From Pseudomonadota bacterium (GTDB taxonomy: Bacteria; Pseudomonadota; Gammaproteobacteria; Burkholderiales; Burkholderiaceae_C): DNA of 55,284 nucleotides. Numbering within the stretch: the stretch's first letter is position 1; each line of letters begins with the position of its first letter. Positions 49,556 through 55,284 of the stretch are shown piece after piece. The stretch spans positions 1 through 55,284 of the forward strand of contig JAKOZT010000139.1 in NCBI GenBank assembly GCA_029779845.1, read 5' to 3'. The notes below the pieces were generated by a model. It made no database searches and was not told where the DNA came from. It was given only the letters and a program-made list of their open reading frames with translations. A program made the translations under genes and the position numbers.

Positions 49556-49942
49556 TCACTGGCCCGCCTTGGCCTTGTAGTCGCTGACCGCCGCCTTGAT
49601 CGCGTCCTCCGCGAGGATCGAGCAGTGGATCTTCACCGGCGGCAGCGCCAGTTCCTCGGCGATCTGGGTGTTCTTGATCGTCAGCGCCTCGTCGAGCGAC
49701 TTGCCCTTGACCCACTCGGTGACCAGCGAGCTCGACGCGATCGCCGAGCCGCAGCCGTAGGTCTTGAACTTCGCGTCCTCGATCAGGCCGGTGGCGGGAT
49801 TGACCTTGATCTGCAGCTTCATCACATCGCCGCAGGCCGGAGCGCCGACCATGCCGGTGCCCACCGTCTCGTCGCCCTTCTCGAACGAACCGACGTTGCG
49901 CGGGTTCTCGTAGTGGTCGACGACCTTGTCGCTGTATGCCAT
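49556..49942 (-). CDS. iscU: Iron-sulfur cluster scaffold IscU
   Basis: Scaffold on which [2Fe-2S] clusters are built, 128 aa. Cluster ligands Cys37, Cys63 and Cys106, the Asp39 that modulates stability, and the HscA-binding LPPVK sequence (101-105) are all present. It follows iscS by 45 nt. Confidence 0.98.
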   Translation of the reverse strand: MAYSDKVVDHYENPRNVGSFEKGDETVGTGMVGAPACGDVMKLQIKVNPATGLIEDAKFKTYGCGSAIASSSLVTEWVKGKSLDEALTIKNTQIAEELALPPVKIHCSILAEDAIKAAVSDYKAKAGQ

Positions 49943-49987
49943 GTCAGTACTCCAACATCCCTGTCTGTTCTTGTCGTGCGTACATCA

Positions 49988-51208
49988 TCAGTGCGCGGCC
50001 CACTGGATCGTCTTGAGGTCGACGCCGTCCTGGTACATCTCCCACAGCGGCGAGAGCTCGCGCAGTTTGGCCACGCGGTCTTTCAGCGTGCTGACCACGT
50101 AGTCGATCTCTTCCTCGGTGGTGAAGCGGCCGATCGTCATGCGCAGGCTCGAGTGCGCCAGCTCGTCGCTGCGGCCGAGCGCGCGCAGCACGTAGCTCGG
50201 CTCCAGGCTCGCCGAGGTGCAGGCCGAGCCCGAGGACACCGCGATGCCCTTGATGCCCATGATCAGCGACTCGCCTTCGACGAAGTTGAAGCTCATGTTG
50301 ACGTTGTGCGGCACGCGCTTGTCGGCGTGGCCGTTGAGGAAGGTCTGCTCGATGTCGGCGAGGCCGCGCAGCAGGCGCTGCTGCAGCGCGCGGATGCGCT
50401 CGTTCTCGGTGCCCATCTCCTCGCGCGCGATGCGGAAGGCCTCGCCCATGCCGACGATCTGGTGCGTCGGCAGCGTGCCCGAGCGCATGCCGCGCTCGTG
50501 GCCGCCGCCGTGCATCTGTGCCTCGATGCGCACGCGCGGCTTGCGCCGCACGTACAGCGCGCCGATGCCCTTGGGCCCGTAGGTCTTGTGCGAGGCCAGG
50601 CTCATCAGGTCGACCGGCAGCGTGGCGAGGTCGATCGCCACCTTGCCGGTGGCCTGCGCCGCGTCGACGTGGAAGACGATGCCGCGCTCGCGGCAGATCG
50701 CGCCGATCGCCGGGATGTCCTGGATCACGCCGATCTCGTTGTTGACGAACATCACCGAGACCAGGATGGTGTCGGGCCGCAGCGCCGCCTTGAACGCCTC
50801 CAGGTCGAGCAGGCCGTCTTCGCGCACATCGAGGTAGGTGGCCTCGAAGCCCTGGCGCTCGAGTTCGCGCACGGTGTCGAGCACGGCCTTGTGCTCGGTC
50901 TTCACCGTCACGATGTGCTTGCCGCGACCCTTGTAGAACTGCGCCGCGCCCTTCAGCGCGAGGTTGTTCGACTCGGTGGCGCCGCTGGTCCAGACGATCT
51001 CGCGCGCGTCGGCGCCGATCAGGTCGGCCACCTGCTGGCGCGCCTTCTCGACCGCCTCCTCCGCCTCCCAGCCCCAGGCATGGCTGCGCGAGGCCGGGTT
51101 GCCGAAATGCTCGCGCAGCCAGGGGATCATCGCGTCGACCACGCGCTGGTCCACCGGGTTGGTGGCGCCGTAGTCCATGTAGATCGGGAAGTGCGGGGTC
51201 GTGCTCAT
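49988..51208 (-). CDS. iscS: Cysteine desulfurase IscS
   Basis: PLP enzyme of 406 aa that takes sulfur from cysteine for clusters, thiamine and tRNA thiolation. Lys208 (SHKTYGPKG) binds PLP and Cys330 ([10 protein letters not shown]) carries the persulfide on its mobile loop. Family length and motifs are complete. It lies 63 nt after iscR. Confidence 0.98.
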   Translation of the reverse strand: MSTTPHFPIYMDYGATNPVDQRVVDAMIPWLREHFGNPASRSHAWGWEAEEAVEKARQQVADLIGADAREIVWTSGATESNNLALKGAAQFYKGRGKHIVTVKTEHKAVLDTVRELERQGFEATYLDVREDGLLDLEAFKAALRPDTILVSVMFVNNEIGVIQDIPAIGAICRERGIVFHVDAAQATGKVAIDLATLPVDLMSLASHKTYGPKGIGALYVRRKPRVRIEAQMHGGGHERGMRSGTLPTHQIVGMGEAFRIAREEMGTENERIRALQQRLLRGLADIEQTFLNGHADKRVPHNVNMSFNFVEGESLIMGIKGIAVSSGSACTSASLEPSYVLRALGRSDELAHSSLRMTIGRFTTEEEIDYVVSTLKDRVAKLRELSPLWEMYQDGVDLKTIQWAAH

Positions 51209-51227
51209 GGAAGCGGAACCGGGAAGA

Positions 51228-51291
51228 TCACTTCGTGAATGCGTTGCAGGGCATCGGGTTCGCCGCCGCGCTCACTTCGTGAACGCGTTGC
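51228..51291. repeat. Short direct repeat at the iscR stop
   Basis: A 20-base unit TCACTTCGTGAAYGCGTTGC occurs at 51228-51247 and again at 51272-51291, 44 bases apart with one difference. The second copy encodes the last codons of IscR (NAFTK and stop), so the first is a duplicated fragment of the gene end in the iscR-iscS spacer. Confidence 0.7.
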
Positions 51292-51805
51292 CGAGAGCGA
51301 ACACCGAGTTCGGCGCGGTCACCTTGATCGGCTTGACCACCGGCTGGCTGGAGATCGCGCGCTTGACCGGCTGCTCCTCGATCGAGACGCCCTTGGCGAT
51401 CTGCTCGTCGACCAGCTTCTTCAGCGTCACCGAGTCGAGGAACTCGATCATCTTGGCGTTCAGGCCGGCCCACAGGTCGTGCGTCATGCACTTGCCGCTC
51501 TCCTCGCCCATGCAGTCGCCCTTGCCGCCGCAGCCGGTGGCGTCGAGCGGCTCGTCGACCGCGACGATGATGTCGGCCACGGTGATCTCCTCGGCCTTGC
51601 GGCCCAGCGAGTAGCCGCCGCCCGGGCCGCGCGTGCTCTCCACCAGCTCGTGGCGGCGCAGCTTGCCGAACAGCTGCTCGAGGTAGGACAGCGAGATCTG
51701 CTGGCGGCCGCTGATGGCGGCCAGCGCCACCGGCCCGGTGTGCTCCCGCAGCGCCAGGTCGATCATGGCGGTGACGGCAAAACGGCCCTTGGTGGTCAGT
51801 CGCAT
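51272..51805 (-). CDS. iscR: Iron-sulfur cluster regulator IscR
   Basis: Rrf2-family transcription factor of 177 aa that represses the isc operon when it holds a [2Fe-2S] cluster. A winged HTH spans residues 1-75. Cluster ligands are Cys92, Cys98 and Cys106 with His109; the last cysteine gap is two residues longer than the E. coli order (92, 98, 104 and His107). The ribosome site AGGAGA is 8 nt before the ATG. A promoter with an IscR-type operator lies upstream, consistent with autorepression. Confidence 0.96.
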   Translation of the reverse strand: MRLTTKGRFAVTAMIDLALREHTGPVALAAISGRQQISLSYLEQLFGKLRRHELVESTRGPGGGYSLGRKAEEITVADIIVAVDEPLDATGCGGKGDCMGEESGKCMTHDLWAGLNAKMIEFLDSVTLKKLVDEQIAKGVSIEEQPVKRAISSQPVVKPIKVTAPNSVFALGNAFTK

Positions 51806-51904
51806 CTCAAATCTCCTATTGCCGGCATCGGCGCGGGGTTCTCTGGAATCTGTCCAGACAGTCGGCTCCGAACAAAGGCCCGTTATTTCCGAGCGCTTTG
51901 GTCG

Positions 51905-51934
51905 AGTATAACTGAAACCGACTTTTTTGGTCGG
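51905..51934 (-). promoter_or_regulatory. iscR promoter with IscR type 1-like operator
   Basis: The -10 box TATACT is at 51905-51910. The inverted repeat CCGAC-N7-GTCGG (51918-51934) fits the core of the IscR type 1 site (YYGAC-N7-GTCRR) and overlaps the -35 position, so bound holo-IscR should block polymerase. The leader is about 95 nt. Confidence 0.75.
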
Positions 51935-51955
51935 GATCGGGGCCGAAAGTTCCCC

Positions 51956-52435
51956 TCATGCGGCCGGGGGCAGCCGCAGCGTCGCGAGCAGGCCGTCGCA
52001 GGCATCCTCGACAAGGTCGAGCACCGTCTCGAAGCCGTCCGGGCCACCGCTGTACGGGTCGGGCACCTCCAGGCACTCGTGGCGGCGGCAGTGCGCCGCG
52101 AGGCGGCCGAGCTTGTGGCGCTGCGCCGGCGGGCAACGCTCTTCCAGCAGCGCGAGATTGTCGCCGTCCATCGCCAGGATGAGGTCGAAGCGCTCGAAGT
52201 CCGCCGCCGTCACGGCGCGGGCGCGCAGCGCGGCGAGGTCGTAGCCGCGCCGCGCGGCATGCGCGACGGCGCGGTGGTCGGGCGGCGCGCCGGCATGCCA
52301 GCCGTGCGTGCCGGCCGAATCGACCCGTATCGCGTCGTGCATGCCGGCTTCGCGCAGCTTGCGGCGCATCACGCCCTCGGCGGTGGGCGAGCGGCAGATG
52401 TTGCCCAGGCAGACGAACAGGATGCTGGAGACCAC
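51956..52435 (-). CDS. Low-molecular-weight protein tyrosine phosphatase
   Basis: Cytosolic phosphatase of 159 aa. The P-loop CLGNICRS (CX5R-S, Cys near residue 9) and the general-acid DPY motif near residue 125 are intact. The start is a GTG (Val-Val-Ser-Ser-Ile before LFVC). Relatives act on phosphotyrosine or phosphoarginine, often with exopolysaccharide tyrosine kinases, but no kinase is nearby. Gene order next to iscR is common in betaproteobacteria. Its start is 36 nt from the divergent unknown gene. Confidence 0.92.
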   Translation of the reverse strand: MVSSILFVCLGNICRSPTAEGVMRRKLREAGMHDAIRVDSAGTHGWHAGAPPDHRAVAHAARRGYDLAALRARAVTAADFERFDLILAMDGDNLALLEERCPPAQRHKLGRLAAHCRRHECLEVPDPYSGGPDGFETVLDLVEDACDGLLATLRLPPAA

Positions 52436-52471
52436 GGGCGGATTCTCGCCCGTCCGTGGCAAGCTCGCGGC

Positions 52472-52822
52472 ATGACCCACACCCTGGAACACTGGTCGGT
52501 GGACGCCGGCGACGCCGACCTGGCCCTGCTCGACGTGCCGCCCGCGGAAGCCCGCGTGCGCCGCTTCGAGATCGACGTGCGCTTCGTCGTGCGCAGCCCG
52601 GCCGACGCGGCGCAGCAGCCCTGGCACGCGCTGACGGTGGAGCTCGACGGCAGGCGCCACTGGCAGCGCCGCATCGCCACCAGCAACCCCGGCCAGACCG
52701 ACAGCCTCGACTACCACTGCCGCGTCGAGGTGCCGGCCGGCGCGGGCCTGCGGATCCGCGCGCTGGCGCAGGTGCGCGGGGCGCTGCGTCAGCGCCTGCG
52801 CATCGACGCCGAGGAGTCCTGA
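52472..52822 (+). CDS. Hypothetical protein
   Basis: Soluble protein of 116 aa without signal peptide or membrane segment, rich in charged residues and with alternating strand-like stretches (FEIDVRFVVRSP, WHALTVELDGRRHW, YHCRVEVPAGAGLRIRA), suggesting a small beta-sandwich. I recognise no family. It ends two bases before the DUF1161 gene, with which it is probably co-transcribed. Confidence 0.7.
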   Translation: MTHTLEHWSVDAGDADLALLDVPPAEARVRRFEIDVRFVVRSPADAAQQPWHALTVELDGRRHWQRRIATSNPGQTDSLDYHCRVEVPAGAGLRIRALAQVRGALRQRLRIDAEES

Positions 52823-52824
52823 CC

Positions 52825-53133
52825 ATGCGCCGCCTCGTGATGGCGATCCTGCTGGCCCTGCCCACGCTGGCCGCTGCCCAGGCCGGCAACTGCGAGGAGA
52901 TCCGCCAGCGCATCGAAGCCAAGGTGCGCGCCTCGGGCGCGAGCGCCTTCCAACTGCGGGTGGTCGAGAAGGACGCCAAGCTCACCGCCGGCAAGGTGGT
53001 GGGAAGCTGCGACCTCGGCCGCCGCCAGATCGTCTACGTCGCCGGCGCCGCCTCCGCGCCGCACGGCGGCGAGCCCATCCTCACCGAGTGCAAGGACGGC
53101 ACGGTGACGCTGGGCGGCGACTGCAAGCCCTGA
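52825..53133 (+). CDS. DUF1161 exported protein
   Basis: Small periplasmic protein of 102 aa with a signal peptide ending near residue 19 (LAAAQA) and four cysteines at 23, 62, 89 and 100 that could form two disulfides. The pattern NCEEIRQRIEAKVRASG...LTECKDG...GGDCKP fits DUF1161. Function unknown. Confidence 0.8.
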   Translation: MRRLVMAILLALPTLAAAQAGNCEEIRQRIEAKVRASGASAFQLRVVEKDAKLTAGKVVGSCDLGRRQIVYVAGAASAPHGGEPILTECKDGTVTLGGDCKP

Positions 53134-54068
53134 AGCGATGCCGGCGATGCGCCGCTTCGACGTCTGCAACGGCGATGCCGACGGCCTGTGCGCGCTGCGC
53201 CAGTGGCGCGGCGAGTTTCCGGCCGATGCGCAGCTGGTCACCGGGCTGAAGCGCGAGATCGCGCTGCTGCAGCGTGTGCCCGCCGAGGCGGCCGACGAGG
53301 TGCTGGTGTGCGACATCGCGCTGGAGCGCAACCGCGACGCGCTGCTGCGCCTGCTGGCCTGCGGGGCGCGCGTGCGCTGGTTCGACCACCACGCCGCCGG
53401 CGAGGTGCCGCGCCACGCCGGCCTGGAGGCGCACCTCGACTTTTCGCCCGACATGTGCAGCAGCCTGCTGGTCGACCACGAACTGCACGGCCGGCAGCGT
53501 TCCTGGGCGCTGGTGGGCGCGTATGGCGACGAGATGACGGAAGTCGCCGATCGCCTCGCCGCCGGCAGCGGCTTCGATGCCGCGCAACGTGCCGCGCTGC
53601 GCCGGCTCGGCCGCACGATCAACTACAACGCCTACGGCGAGCAGCCCTCCGACCCGCTGATCCATCCCGCCGACCTGTATGCGCTGATGGCGCGCCATGC
53701 CGACCCCTTTGCGCTGCTCGATGCCGAACCGGTGATCGGCTCGATCGAGCGCCAGCGCGGCGACGACCTCGCCCGCGCCCAGGGCATCGCGCCGGCCTGG
53801 GACGGCGACTCCGCGCGCGTCGTCGTGCTGCCCGATGCGCCGTGGAGCCGGCGCGTCGGCGGCACGCTGGCCAATGCGCTGGGCGAAGCCGCGCCGCGGC
53901 AGGCGCAGGCGGTGCTGCGCGCCCGGCCGGGCGGGGGCTACCTCGTCAGCGTGCGCGCGCCGCGTGCCTCGCCGCACGGCGCACAGGCGCTGTGCGCGGC
54001 CTTCGGCGGCAGCGGCCGCGCCGCCGCGGCCGGCATCGACCGGCTGCCCGAGGCCGAGCTGGGCCGCT

Positions 54069-55284
<1,216 letters not shown>

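Noticed and set aside
51228..51491. Minus-strand frame of 87 codons at the iscR end
   Set aside because: It overlaps IscR out of frame and only ends in the same NAFTK because of the local duplication.

Overview
The window looks like a chromosomal segment of a high-GC betaproteobacterium of the order Burkholderiales, probably near the Rubrivivax/Roseateles/Methylibium group. The basis is the gene order rpsO-pnp-quinone oxidoreductase-tpiA-secG-tRNA-Leu-nuoA to nuoN, the iscR-iscS-iscU-iscA-hscB-hscA-fdx order, the very GC-rich codon use, and a palindromic intergenic repeat typical of that order. I see no insertion sequence, phage, CRISPR array or plasmid gene. It is mostly core genome with a few accessory islands.

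Layout from left to right. 0.2-4.5 kb (minus): an RND efflux permease with its membrane fusion protein. 4.6-6.2 kb (minus): chorismate synthase and a CBS-pair protein. 6.2-9.7 kb (plus): a tight run of MetY-type sulfhydrylase, alpha/beta hydrolase and a PAS-PAS-GGDEF diguanylate cyclase. 9.7-12.7 kb: YihY-type membrane protein (minus), then a DUF2069 protein and a GlcD-like FAD oxidoreductase (plus). 12.7-16.6 kb (minus): an iron-uptake cell-surface signalling unit in which sigma factor and FecR-type regulator are one polypeptide, followed by its TonB-dependent receptor and preceded by a Fur-like box.

16.6-37.4 kb (minus) is one long run from rpsO through pnp, tpiA, secG, a tRNA-Leu(GAG) and all fourteen genes of respiratory complex I (nuoA to nuoN), ending with a NUDIX hydrolase and a DUF1178 protein. 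The rpsO and pnp leaders hold hairpins that look regulatory. 37.4-40.9 kb (minus): an aminotransferase, an orphan periplasmic binding protein and tsaD.

40.9-42.4 kb is the most unusual part: an RsaM-like small protein, a divergent LuxR-type regulator without a LuxI gene, and downstream of it a perfect 16-bp lux-type palindrome placed to drive a short transcript whose only evident reading frame is a nine-residue peptide with a good ribosome binding site, followed by two hairpins. 42.4-46.4 kb (plus): a small HTH-like protein, a NasT-type ANTAR antiterminator and a nitrate-type ABC transporter (nrtA, nrtB, nrtD). A hexaloop hairpin and a strong intrinsic terminator lie just before nrtA, which fits control by NasT.

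46.4-52.4 kb (minus) is the ISC iron-sulfur cluster assembly operon, led by iscR with an IscR-type operator over its promoter, and preceded by a low-molecular-weight protein tyrosine phosphatase. 52.5-54.1 kb (plus): an unknown protein, a DUF1161 protein and a DHH-family phosphodiesterase. The window ends inside uvrB (minus). The ISC system supplies the clusters that the complex I subunits need, so the two largest operons here are functionally linked.
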